A stretch of 64,000 nucleotides of DNA, taken from positions 1 to 64,000 of the forward strand of contig NZ_JADPKK010000009.1 in assembly GCF_023073915.1 (NCBI RefSeq), written 5' to 3'. The translations under genes were made by a program, and so were the position numbers. Positions within the stretch are counted from its first letter, which is position 1; each line of letters starts with the position of its first letter. The stretch comes from Bradyrhizobium sp. 149. GTDB lineage: Bacteria > Pseudomonadota > Alphaproteobacteria > Rhizobiales > Xanthobacteraceae. The notes beneath the pieces were generated by a model. That model was not told where the DNA came from and did not search any database. It worked only from the letters and a program-made list of their open reading frames with translations. Shown here piece after piece: positions 1 through 8,350 of the stretch.

Positions 1-285
1 GTTGTTGATGTAGTATTTCTGCGGGTCGCTCATGGACTCGCCGACGAGGCTAGCCGCCGCGAAATGCATCACCGCCGCGATGTTGTGGTCGGCGAAAGCA
101 TGCGCCAGCGCTGCGCCGTCGAGCAGGTCGCCGGTAATCAGCGGGCCGGCGACGAAGCCGCGATGACCGGTCGACAGATTGTCATAAACGACGGGCCGAT
201 AACCGGCGGCAGCCAGGGCGCGGCAGGCATGCGAGCCGATATAGCCCGCGCCTCCCGTAACGAGGACAGTGGGTCGGTCGGTCAT
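1..285 (-). CDS. galE: UDP-glucose 4-epimerase / NAD-dependent sugar epimerase, N-terminal fragment
   Basis: Only the first 95 codons are in the window; the gene runs off the left edge. The N-terminus has a Rossmann NAD-binding motif, TGGAGYIGSH at about residues 10-19, followed by a VVYDNLSTGHR segment typical of GalE-type epimerases that interconvert UDP-glucose and UDP-galactose. The start is an ATG at 285, 12 bp after the stop of the upstream glycosyltransferase gene, so it is probably the third gene of the minus-strand unit starting at 3472. A supply of UDP-galactose fits a polysaccharide locus. The catalytic YxxxK region is not visible, so another sugar epimerase of the extended SDR class is possible. 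Confidence 0.88.
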   Translation of the reverse strand, partial: MTDRPTVLVTGGAGYIGSHACRALAAAGYRPVVYDNLSTGHRGFVAGPLITGDLLDGAALAHAFADHNIAAVMHFAAASLVGESMSDPQKYYINN

Positions 286-297
286 GTCGTTGTCTAC

Positions 298-1104
298 TCA
301 GCGATTGAAGGGCCGGTTGCGACTGAACAGCAGATAGATTGCGCGCGGGTTGGTGGTCAAATAGCGCCAGAACAGGCGGCGGGGTTCGAGCAAGGTGCGC
401 CAGGCCCACTCCAGCCCGATCTTCTGCATCCATTGCGGCGCGCGGGAGCGGCTACCCGACAAAAAGTTGAACAGGCCGCCGGATGTCTTGATGACGCCGA
501 CATTGGTCAGCAGCGGCGTGAATTCCTCGACGAATGCCTGCTCGGAGGGCACGCCGAGCGCGACCCACAGATAATCCGGCGCGAGCGCGTTGATCTCTTC
601 GACTTTCGCGCGCAGGGCCTCGCCGCGCAGATAGCCATGGCTGTGCCCGACGATCTTCAGGTTCGGATAGAGGTTGCGGACATTCTCGACCGCTGCGGCG
701 TTCTCGTCTTCGCTGGCGCCAAACATGTAGAAGGTGCGGCCGACCGCTTCAGCCTTGCGTGCAACGACGTGAAACAAGTCCGTCGTGGCGACGCGCTCGG
801 GCAGCGGAAACCAGGATTGCAGCCTGGAGACCGCGACCAGCGGCTGGCCATCGGCGTTGATGAGGTCGGCGCCGCGGAACAGGCGTTCGGTCTCCGGTTC
901 GGTCGAGCACCGCGCCAGCACCTCGCCATTCGCCGAGGTCAGGTGCAGCGGACGCCCGATGCGATGGCGCGGATCCGTTGCCTCGATCATGAAATCGGCG
1001 GTTGCTTCCAGGTCGAGCGCGGCCATGCGAAGGCCACCGACGGTGATCCGCGGCACGTCCGCGGTTGCGGCCCGGCCCTCCAGATTGATGCGGCGCTCAA
1101 GCAT
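298..1104 (-). CDS. WecG/TagA/CpsF family glycosyltransferase
   Basis: 268 residues, the usual length of the WecG/TagA/CpsF (GT26) family, which adds a sugar to a lipid-linked intermediate at the inner membrane during capsule, teichoic acid or exopolysaccharide synthesis. The family regions are present in order: LTSANGEVL, LINADGQPLV (the catalytic Asp region) at about residues 82-91, FYMFGASED and VALGVPSEQAF. The last block normally reads like LGxPKQE; here the Lys-Gln-Glu is replaced by Ser-Glu-Gln. The ATG at 1104 lies inside the end of the chain-length gene (8-bp overlap) and follows a GAGG ribosome binding site, so the two are translationally coupled. Acceptor and sugar cannot be told from sequence. 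Confidence 0.88.
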   Translation of the reverse strand: MLERRINLEGRAATADVPRITVGGLRMAALDLEATADFMIEATDPRHRIGRPLHLTSANGEVLARCSTEPETERLFRGADLINADGQPLVAVSRLQSWFPLPERVATTDLFHVVARKAEAVGRTFYMFGASEDENAAAVENVRNLYPNLKIVGHSHGYLRGEALRAKVEEINALAPDYLWVALGVPSEQAFVEEFTPLLTNVGVIKTSGGLFNFLSGSRSRAPQWMQKIGLEWAWRTLLEPRRLFWRYLTTNPRAIYLLFSRNRPFNR

Positions 1105-3472
1105 ATTGTCTGCCTCGCTGGCGCGCTTGGGCCGTAGGGGTGAGTTCGTCGAGCACGACGCCGACGAGCTTCCGCTCGGCGCGGCCGAGCGTGTTCAGGA
1201 TCTCTTCCAGGCCGTCGTTGATGTCGAAGCTGGTCGGCAGCACCGCCACCAGCGCATCGGCATCGTCGAGCAGCTTACGGCTGTCGGCCGTGACTGGAGC
1301 CGCGGGGCCGTCGAGGATCACGAGGTCATAGCCGCCGGCGGAGCGCGCCTGCTCGACGGCCTTACGGATGGCGTCAGTGGCCTTGCCGGCGTCGCCTTCG
1401 GCGGCCGGCAACACCGAGATGCCGTTGAGTGTCTTGATCTCGCGCGCGGCCTTGCTTCCGATCGAGAGCCAGCCGAGCTTGCTGGGTTCGCTCTTGCCAG
1501 GACGGTCGAGCTTGTTCGAAAGCGAGTGCGCCTGATGGTCGGCATCGATCATCAGCACGCGGGCGCCGTCGCGCGCGGCCGCGAGCGCGAAATTCAGCGC
1601 GGTCACGCTGCGCCCGGTGGTCTCACTGGCGCCGACCAGCGCGATGACCGGCATCGTCTTGCCGCCGGCGCGCCGCGCCACCGCGGCGCGCATGTCGCGC
1701 CAGGCGTTGAGCAGCGTCGTCAGCGGAAAGCCGGGGCGCAGCGTCGGCCAGCCCAGCCGGGTGAGGTCGACGCCACCGCCGGTGGCGAGAATGGCACCGA
1801 GCGTGTGGATGACGTCGGCCTCCTGGAGGCGGGCGATCAGCGGCTTTTCGATCGAGGGCATTTCGGCCATCGAAGGTTGCAGCGGTGGGGCGGCAAGTTC
1901 CGGCAGAGCCTCCGCGACTTCCGGGGTCCGGGAAACTTGCAGAGGCCGCGCAGTCTCCGGAGCCCGCGAAGGCTCTGGAGCTCGTGGAGCTTGTGGCAAC
2001 GGAGTGCGATTGGGACGGGCTGGCGCGGGTGCCGGCGCGGACGCACCGGCGAACAGCAGTTCGGCCCCGACGAACCAACTCGAAGCAGCGATCGCGCCGA
2101 AGATGAAGCCGATCATGGCGAACAGGCTCATCGCCGGCGGGAACGAGCGCCGCTGCGGCACCGTCGCTTCGCCGATGATTCGGGCCGCCGAGGTGTTCAG
2201 CGTCTCCTGCTCCTCGGTCTCGCGCGAGCGCTTGAGGAAGGATTGATAGACGTCACGGCTGGCATCGGCTTCGCGTTCGAGTTCGCGCAGGCGCACGGCG
2301 GCCTGGCTGAGCTGGACGCTCTGCCGCTTCTGCGCCTCCAGCGCCCGACTGAGCGAGCCTTCAAAGTCGCGGGCGCGCGTCAAATCGTTCTTGGCGGACT
2401 GGGCGAAGCGATCGATCTCTTCGTTGATGGTGCGCTTGAGATCCTCGACCTGCTTCTCGGTCTGGCGCAGCGCCGGATGGCGCGGGCCGAGCTCGCCGGC
2501 CTGCTCCGCATATTTCTTGCGCGCGTCGGCATATTGCGCGCGCAAGTTCGCGATAGTCGGCGATTGCAGCGCCTCGGAGTTCGCGCCCGCATCTGCCGCG
2601 GTGCGTCGGCTCGCTTCGATCTGGTCGAGGCGCGCCTGCGCATCCATCGTCGCCGCTCGGGCGGCAGAAAGCCGCTGGTTGCTGGCGGAAAGCTGCTGGT
2701 CGCTGATCAGCGCGTCCTGGGTGCCGACGAAATTGTTCTGGGCCTTGTAGGTCGCAAGCACCGTCTCGGCGTTGCGCAGCCGCTCGCGCAGCTCCTTCAG
2801 GCGGCCGGAGAGATCGTTGGTGGCGCGCCGCGCGGCCGAAGCCTGTGAGTTGCGGGATTCCGCGAGGTAGGCGCTGGTCAGCGTATTGGCGAGCATCGCG
2901 GCCTTGGCCGGATCGATCGACCAGACCTCGATGTCGACGATGAAGCTCTTCTCGGTCTTTCGGATCGTGATGTGCCGGTTCAGCGCCTCGAGGGCCGCGA
3001 GCTGCACTTCCTTCTTCTCCGTGGCGGAGGGCGCGCCGGGCTGAAGGCCGATCAGGCCGAGTAGCGACGACATCAGGCTCTTGCCATCACCGCCGCCGCC
3101 GAATTCGGGATCCTTGACCAGATCAGCCTGCTGGATCACCTGGAGCAGCACGCTGTTGGAGGTGATCAGGCGCGCCTGGCTCTCGACCACCATCGACATG
3201 CCGGAGACGTCCTGCGCGCGGGGCGTTAGCTCGCGATCGACGAGCTGAAGCTCGCGGGGGTCGACATAGAGCTGGGCGGTGGCGGTGTAGCGGGGCGTGA
3301 GGCTCTTGCCCACGGCGACGGCAAGCGTCGCACCGAGCAGCGCGGCAGCGGCAATCGCGATCTTCCGCCGCCAGAGTAAATTGACGAGCTCCAGCACGTT
3401 GAAGCCGGCCTGAGGCCGCTGCTGCGGGGCCTCCGGTCTGGCTCGATCTATCGGCTGGTTATAGTCAAGCAT
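1097..3472 (-). CDS. Wzz/GumC-type exopolysaccharide chain-length protein fused to a BY-kinase-like domain
   Basis: 791 residues. The order is: short cytosolic N-terminus, first membrane helix at about residues 37-57, Wzz-type periplasmic domain (YTATAQLYVDP onward), long coiled coil with repeated heptads, second membrane helix near residue 455, a Pro/Ala-rich linker, then a cytosolic P-loop domain. Such proteins control polymer length and export of exopolysaccharide, and the C-terminal domain is normally a bacterial tyrosine autokinase. Here Walker A' (VLMIDAD) and Walker B (LVILDGPA) are clear, but Walker A reads ASETTGRS, with Arg where the nucleotide-binding Lys should be, and the C-terminal tail has one Tyr rather than a cluster. 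It may therefore bind nucleotide poorly or act only structurally. First gene of a minus-strand unit with the WecG-like gene and galE. Confidence 0.9.
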   Translation of the reverse strand: MLDYNQPIDRARPEAPQQRPQAGFNVLELVNLLWRRKIAIAAAALLGATLAVAVGKSLTPRYTATAQLYVDPRELQLVDRELTPRAQDVSGMSMVVESQARLITSNSVLLQVIQQADLVKDPEFGGGGDGKSLMSSLLGLIGLQPGAPSATEKKEVQLAALEALNRHITIRKTEKSFIVDIEVWSIDPAKAAMLANTLTSAYLAESRNSQASAARRATNDLSGRLKELRERLRNAETVLATYKAQNNFVGTQDALISDQQLSASNQRLSAARAATMDAQARLDQIEASRRTAADAGANSEALQSPTIANLRAQYADARKKYAEQAGELGPRHPALRQTEKQVEDLKRTINEEIDRFAQSAKNDLTRARDFEGSLSRALEAQKRQSVQLSQAAVRLRELEREADASRDVYQSFLKRSRETEEQETLNTSAARIIGEATVPQRRSFPPAMSLFAMIGFIFGAIAASSWFVGAELLFAGASAPAPAPARPNRTPLPQAPRAPEPSRAPETARPLQVSRTPEVAEALPELAAPPLQPSMAEMPSIEKPLIARLQEADVIHTLGAILATGGGVDLTRLGWPTLRPGFPLTTLLNAWRDMRAAVARRAGGKTMPVIALVGASETTGRSVTALNFALAAARDGARVLMIDADHQAHSLSNKLDRPGKSEPSKLGWLSIGSKAAREIKTLNGISVLPAAEGDAGKATDAIRKAVEQARSAGGYDLVILDGPAAPVTADSRKLLDDADALVAVLPTSFDINDGLEEILNTLGRAERKLVGVVLDELTPTAQARQRGRQYA

Positions 3473-3763
3473 GATCCCCAGCTTTCATTCCAACTGTCGC
3501 GTGCTGAGGGGTTACTCTTCGCTCTACGCCACGCACCTCAGATATAGGTGCCCACTCAACGCAACAGGGAAAATTAACCATACTCATTGAGGGACTATTC
3601 ACCGAAATGGCAAACAAAGCGTTTAAGCGCATGCCACTCTTCGATGCGTCTCCCTGACGCGTGCGATGGCGGCGTCCTTCAGAGATTAACAGTTCGTTAC
3701 GACGTGCGGCGTGGCTGCGAGGCTTCGCTCGTGTTGCGATCGGCAGCGCGCGCGACATGGCCG
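3473..3763. other. Intergenic region upstream of the chain-length gene
   Basis: This 291-bp stretch separates the methyltransferase gene from the chain-length gene, both on the minus strand. It is somewhat AT-richer near 3560-3620 and presumably holds the promoter for the chain-length/WecG/galE unit. I could not pick a convincing -35/-10 pair and no open frame in it looks like a protein. Confidence 0.4.
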
Positions 3764-4564
3764 TCAATTTTTCCGCAGGATGACATGATAGTCACCGCGG
3801 CGGACGTCGGTCCCGCGCGGAAGCACGGCGTTCAGCACGGCTGCGCCGGCATCGACCAAGGCTGCGAACAGCGGCTTGCGCCGGCGCATCTCGGGATAGC
3901 GCGGGCTCTCGACCTCCCGCCGGTAGATCATCTCGAGGCCGTTGGCGGCGGCGAACGCTTCGAGCCTCGGCAGTGACACCAGGGGATGGAAGAAGGTCGG
4001 GAACGGCGGCTCGCCCGGCAAGCCGGCATCCTTGATGCCGCGAACGTGCCGGTAGAACCAGACGTGGAACCAGTGCGGCGAGTATTTGGTGACGACCCCG
4101 GACAGCGAGCGCGGATTGGGCGCGCCGATCAGGATCATCCCGCCGCGCTTGAGTGCATCGCGGAAGTTCAGCAGTGCGGCGTCGACGTTGGGAAGATGTT
4201 CGATCACGTTGTAGCAGATCACCAGATCGAAGGTTTCGCGCCCGAAGCGGTAGGTCTGGACGTCGCCGAGGATCGCTTCGTCCGCGTAGCTGTTGTTGCG
4301 GACCTGGTCCTCGTCGATGTCGACGACGGTGACCCTGCTGCGGCTCAGCAATTCCGGTGGCAGAACGCTGCACGAGCCGCCGCCGGCTTCGTAGGTGGCG
4401 AGTTGCCCCTGCGGCAGTTCGCGGCGCAGTACGTCGTGGACGGCGAGCAGACTGTCGCGCGCTTCACCGGGGACGAGATCGTGCAGCGCCTGAGTGTGGG
4501 GAATGTCCGCGGGAATCTGGATCGGCATGGCTGTCGCGAAATCGATCGTGGCTGGCTTGTTCAT
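3764..4564 (-). CDS. Class I SAM-dependent methyltransferase
   Basis: 266 residues. Motif I is EAGGGSCSVLP at about residues 61-71, followed by the ribose-binding acidic strand VTVVDIDEDQV, then FDLVICYNVIEHLPNVD, the usual post-II block of Methyltransf_11/25-type enzymes, and GGMILIGAPNP. The fold is clear; the substrate is not. Its place between the chain-length gene and a glycosyltransferase suggests methylation of a sugar, a glycan end or a sugar-lipid intermediate in surface polysaccharide synthesis. The start is an ATG at 4564, divergent from the glycosyltransferase at 4967. Confidence 0.85.
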   Translation of the reverse strand: MNKPATIDFATAMPIQIPADIPHTQALHDLVPGEARDSLLAVHDVLRRELPQGQLATYEAGGGSCSVLPPELLSRSRVTVVDIDEDQVRNNSYADEAILGDVQTYRFGRETFDLVICYNVIEHLPNVDAALLNFRDALKRGGMILIGAPNPRSLSGVVTKYSPHWFHVWFYRHVRGIKDAGLPGEPPFPTFFHPLVSLPRLEAFAAANGLEMIYRREVESPRYPEMRRRKPLFAALVDAGAAVLNAVLPRGTDVRRGDYHVILRKN

Positions 4565-4966
4565 TGTTTCTGACCGCGCTTGTTCGACTCAAATTACAGG
4601 AAAAATCTCGTGTGCCCGTAGAGCTAATCCGGTGCCGCGGGGCTTCACCCGTCGCGGTGCTTACGGCCGGGTTAATGAACATGTGCGTTAACTAAGGTAT
4701 CCGCCGTGGCGACCGCGATCGGAACGGTGGAGTGCGAATTGCAGTATCACGCGCACAAGGTTTCGCAGCAGAAACACACGAAAGCGGTTAAGCGTATGGT
4801 GTTGCACCGGGACGGCCAGAGATCGGCGGCGTGCCGCCGTCGCGATCCTCGGGCCGGCCGTTCATTTTGGGACGTGCCTGTCCCGGCGATGTGCCGTGGC
4901 GGGACGGCGCCGATCCGCAGGGTCGAAGCAGGGCTTTTTCAATCTATCTCGGACATCTAGAGCGTC
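4565..4966. other. Divergent intergenic region in the glycan locus
   Basis: 402 bp between two divergent genes, the methyltransferase (minus) and a family 2 glycosyltransferase (plus). The short frames here have no family features and poor codon preference. The AT-richer part around 4660-4700 is the likeliest place for one or both promoters; I cannot assign exact elements. Confidence 0.4.
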
Positions 4967-5995
4967 ATGACCTTGATCCCGACAGACCTGTCCGCCGCGC
5001 TTATCTCGGATGCCGTGCGCGATCCGGCCCGGGAGATCGCGGCGAGCTCCCGAATTATCGACCTGTCGGTTGGTATCGTCGTCTGCATCCCCTGCTTCCG
5101 CCGCCCACAACACCTGCGGCTGACGCTGGACTCGCTTGCCAGCCAGCGCACCCCGCGCTCCTTCGCGGTCGTCATGGTCGAGAACGACGCGGTACGGCGG
5201 GAAAGCGCACCGGTGGCCGCGGAGTATCTCGTCGATGGCAGGCTTCAGGGGGTCTGCCTGGTTGAGACAAGGCAAGGCAACGTCCAGGCGATCAACGCCG
5301 CTTTCGAGACGGCGCTGGCGCTGTTTCCCGCCGCGACCCGCTTCCTGATGATCGACGACGACGAGATCGCTTCGCCCGATTGGCTCGAACTGATGGTTCG
5401 CACCGCAGAGGCGACCGGCGCCGACGTCGTCGGTGGGCCGGTGCTGCCGCTCTTTGACGACGACAGCAAGCCCTGGCTTTCGCGTCATCCCGTTTTCTGT
5501 CCCGCCTATGATTACAGCGGGGCGGTGCCGCTGATCTATGGCTGCGGCAATTGCCTGATCACGCGTGCGGCGTTCGAGAGGTTCGCCCGTCCCGCCTTCG
5601 ACCCGCGCTTCAACTTCCTCGGGGGCGGCGACTGCGATTTCTTCGTGCGATGTCGCGATGCCGACATGACGTTCCACTGGACGGCGGAGGCAGTCATTAC
5701 CGAAACGGTGCCGCAAAGCCGCACCAGCTTCGGCTGGATCGTGAAGCGGGGCCTGCGCATCGGCGCGATCAACTATCGTGTGCAGTCCAAGGCCGCGCAG
5801 GGCGCCGCGGCGCGAGTGTGGGTGTTTGCGCAGACGTTCGTGCGGTTGCCGCTGTCGCTGGTGCGCGCGGCCGGTCTGCTGAAATCGTCGAAGGCCGTCG
5901 TCGCGATGCATCCCGTGATGGTCGCGCTCGGCTCGGTGCTCGCCGCGTTCGGCATCGAGCCGAAACCCTATAAGGCCTCGAAAATCGCGTCCTGA
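4967..5995 (+). CDS. Family 2 glycosyltransferase
   Basis: 342 residues. After a 30-residue leader the GT-A fold starts with VGIVVCIPCFRRPQHLRL; the DxD-type metal and sugar-nucleotide site is FLMIDDDEIASPDWL at about residues 124-138; an acceptor-side block YGCGNCLITRAAFERF and FNFLGGGDCDFFVRC follow. The GGGDCDFF segment corresponds to the ED/xED catalytic-base region of exopolysaccharide glycosyltransferases. The C-terminus has a hydrophobic stretch but no certain membrane helix. It probably adds one sugar in repeat-unit assembly on the cytosolic face of the inner membrane. Stop at 5995, converging on another glycosyltransferase with a 15-bp gap. Confidence 0.87.
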   Translation: MTLIPTDLSAALISDAVRDPAREIAASSRIIDLSVGIVVCIPCFRRPQHLRLTLDSLASQRTPRSFAVVMVENDAVRRESAPVAAEYLVDGRLQGVCLVETRQGNVQAINAAFETALALFPAATRFLMIDDDEIASPDWLELMVRTAEATGADVVGGPVLPLFDDDSKPWLSRHPVFCPAYDYSGAVPLIYGCGNCLITRAAFERFARPAFDPRFNFLGGGDCDFFVRCRDADMTFHWTAEAVITETVPQSRTSFGWIVKRGLRIGAINYRVQSKAAQGAAARVWVFAQTFVRLPLSLVRAAGLLKSSKAVVAMHPVMVALGSVLAAFGIEPKPYKASKIAS

Positions 5996-6010
5996 CGTCG
6001 AGGTGGCGGA

Positions 6011-6997
6011 CTAAATACCAAAGCGGGCGAGGGCGACCCTGACCGCGGAACGGGGCAGCGATTTGAGCGAGCGGCGCCCGACCATCGCGAGATAGGCGAA
6101 AGCCTGGCGATATCTGCCGAAGCGGACCGCTTGCATCGCCGAATACGTGACGAGATGAACCTCGGCGGCTTGGCGCAGCCCGGCCGCCATGCCCGCGGGC
6201 AGTCGCGCCACGATCAGCCCGTCGTCGAACACCCGCGCGATCGCCGGAAAGAAATCCTGCGGCGTCCGCACCGCGGCGTTCATTGTGTTGGCCGTGTGCA
6301 GGCGGTAGTCGAGCAGAAGGTTGGGCGCAAACTCGAATTCGCCGATCGCGGCAAGACGGCACCAGCAGTGCCAGTCCTCGCAATATCGGAGCGAGACGTC
6401 GAAGCCGCCGATGGCGCGGAAAGCCTCTGCACGCGCCAGCGCGATGCCGCCATTGACGATGAAGTTGCCGGCCGCGAGCCGCGCCAGCACGTCGCCCGAG
6501 GGTTTGCGGCGTCCTTTCAGCAGATCCCGACGGCCGATCTGCTGTCCCTCGCTGTCGATCGTGTTGTAGTCGCCGTAGACGAGGACCGCTCGCGGCGCAC
6601 CCCGCGCAGCCGCCAGCAGCGCCGCGACCGCGCCGGGCCGCAGGCGATCGTCGGCATCGAGGAAGAGCAGCCATTGGCTGCTCGCATGCTGCGCGCCGAG
6701 ATTGCGGGCTGCCGATACGCCGGCGGCGCCGTTGGTCATCAGGCGCAGTCGCGGATCACGAATGGCGCGGACGATGGCGGTGGTGTCGTCTGTCGAGCCG
6801 TCGTCCACGACGATCACTTCGCTGACCTCGGCTTGCGCCAGTGCGCTGGCGAGGGTTTCGCCGACATAGGCCGCAGCGTTCTTGGCCGGAATGACGACGG
6901 ACACCGATGTGGTTGAGCCGACCTGCAGCGCCAGGCGCGCCGCCGGAGCGACGCGCGATGTGGCCGGCAAATCGAGAATTTCTTCCGCGGTGATCAA
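6011..6997 (-). CDS. Family 2 glycosyltransferase
   Basis: 328 residues with a classical GT2 N-terminus: VSVVIPAKNAAAYVGETL, then VIVVDDGSTDDT, and WLLFLDADDRLRPGA carrying the DxD motif at about residues 110-124. The C-terminal half has the acceptor region (GGFDVSLRYCEDWHCWCRL) with the ED dyad typical of inverting GT2 enzymes. Its start appears to be TTG at 6997, because no ATG lies between there and the conserved core. It is convergent with the GT2 at 4967-5995 and divergent from the glycosyltransferase that begins near 7234. Sugar and acceptor are unknown. Confidence 0.86.
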   Translation of the reverse strand: MITAEEILDLPATSRVAPAARLALQVGSTTSVSVVIPAKNAAAYVGETLASALAQAEVSEVIVVDDGSTDDTTAIVRAIRDPRLRLMTNGAAGVSAARNLGAQHASSQWLLFLDADDRLRPGAVAALLAAARGAPRAVLVYGDYNTIDSEGQQIGRRDLLKGRRKPSGDVLARLAAGNFIVNGGIALARAEAFRAIGGFDVSLRYCEDWHCWCRLAAIGEFEFAPNLLLDYRLHTANTMNAAVRTPQDFFPAIARVFDDGLIVARLPAGMAAGLRQAAEVHLVTYSAMQAVRFGRYRQAFAYLAMVGRRSLKSLPRSAVRVALARFGI

Positions 6998-7233
6998 GCT
7001 AAGGCTCGCCTTTAAGGGTCTGTTAACCAGGGCGCGTCTGCCGAATTGGGATGCGATCGATCGCAGCCCTGGTCGTAGGAATGATACTCGTATTGGAAAA
7101 AAATCGTCGCCGCGAACACCGGCGCAGCGTCGGTTTCGTAGATTAGCGTTAAGCCGCCGGCATTAAGCCTGTGGCAAATTTGGAAGAGTGCGACAGCCGG
7201 TGCCATGCGAGAATGCGCACCGGACTGCCGCGG

Positions 7234-8310
7234 ATGGACCAAGTGCCCGCAAAGACATTCGACTACGATCCCGACGACATGGTCCTCAACCTGTTCTACG
7301 AGGACAAGGACGATCGCTGGTTTCCCGGCGACCGGCATCTGCGGCGCATGGCGCGCCGCATGCTGCTCGGCGAGCCGCGCATGAGCGGGCAGCTCCGCGT
7401 GTTCCTCAATCTCTGTACGGGGCTCGATCGGCTCGGCATCCGCTATCGCGTCAACGACTATGGCTACATCGCTCAGCATCCGGGCGAACTCGCCTGCATC
7501 ATCGGCCGCACCTTCCTGCTCGACAAGTTTGCGTGGAAAAATCCGATCCTGCTCGGCGTCGCCGCCCACAATCATCCGCTCGACGATCCCGACCTGTTCA
7601 AGCGCCTGCCGGTCAAGAAGGTCGTGGTGCCCGGCCCGTGGTACGCCGACATGTATCGGCCGCATTGGCCCGACACGGAAGCCTGGCCGGTCGGTATCGA
7701 CACGGATCTCTGGGCGCCGTCGCCGCCGTCGCAAAAGACCGTCGACGTCCTGATTTACGACAAGGTCCACTGGGACCGCGAGCGCTACGCACCGGAGCTG
7801 ATCGAGCCCGTCCGCGCCCGGCTCACCAGGGAGGGCCGCTCGTTCACGGAGCTGCGTTACGGCAGCTACAAGGAGGAAGACTATCAGGCCGCTCTGGCGC
7901 AATCACGTGCGATGATCTTCCTGTGCCAGAACGAGAGCCAGGGCATCGCCTATCAGCAGGCCTTGTCCTGCGGCGTGCCGGTGCTCGCTTGGGATCCCGG
8001 CGGCCCCTGGCGGGACCCCGACTATTATCCGCATCGCGTCCAGTTCGCGCCGGTGTCGTCGGTGCCGTACTGGGACGATCGTTGCGGCGCCAAGTTCATC
8101 GACATCGCGGGCTTCGAGGCGGGTTGGAACGATTTCTGGGCCGGGTGCGCCGCCGATACGTTCGATCCGCGCGGCTTCGTGCTCGACAATCTCACGCTGG
8201 AACAGCGCGCACTTCAATATTACGAGATCGCGCGGAGCATCGTGCGGCAGCAGGCGGTGCCGCAGAGCTCCGGCGGACTGGTTGACGGATGCTTAACAGG
8301 GACCGGCTAA
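7234..8310 (+). CDS. Glycosyltransferase, GT-B-like, exopolysaccharide locus
   Basis: 358 residues from the chosen ATG. The N-terminal part includes FDYDPDDMVLNLFYED and MSGQLRVFLNLCTGLDRLGI; the C-terminal half has the nucleotide-sugar region of GT1/GT4-like enzymes, FLCQNESQGIAYQQALSCGV followed by PVLAWDPGGPW, with the E-x7-E-like spacing common to retaining GT-B transferases. In-frame starts also exist at 7171 (GTG) and 7213 (ATG); the residues they add look unlike protein and none has a strong ribosome binding site, so 7234 is a judgement. It precedes the O-antigen-ligase-like gene by 40 bp and may be co-transcribed with it. Confidence 0.8.
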   Translation: MDQVPAKTFDYDPDDMVLNLFYEDKDDRWFPGDRHLRRMARRMLLGEPRMSGQLRVFLNLCTGLDRLGIRYRVNDYGYIAQHPGELACIIGRTFLLDKFAWKNPILLGVAAHNHPLDDPDLFKRLPVKKVVVPGPWYADMYRPHWPDTEAWPVGIDTDLWAPSPPSQKTVDVLIYDKVHWDRERYAPELIEPVRARLTREGRSFTELRYGSYKEEDYQAALAQSRAMIFLCQNESQGIAYQQALSCGVPVLAWDPGGPWRDPDYYPHRVQFAPVSSVPYWDDRCGAKFIDIAGFEAGWNDFWAGCAADTFDPRGFVLDNLTLEQRALQYYEIARSIVRQQAVPQSSGGLVDGCLTGTG

Positions 8311-8350
8311 GACTTGGAGCTTCCTCCGGCTTCACCAACAGCCCCGAGCC

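Noticed and set aside
785..2848. Long open frame of 687 codons on the plus strand over the chain-length gene
   Set aside because: It is antisense to a gene with clear Wzz and P-loop motifs and has Arg/Ala/Gly-rich composition typical of a GC-rich shadow frame.
4706..4960. 84-codon frame upstream of the GT2 gene
   Set aside because: Arg-rich with no conserved features or ribosome binding site, in a divergent promoter region.
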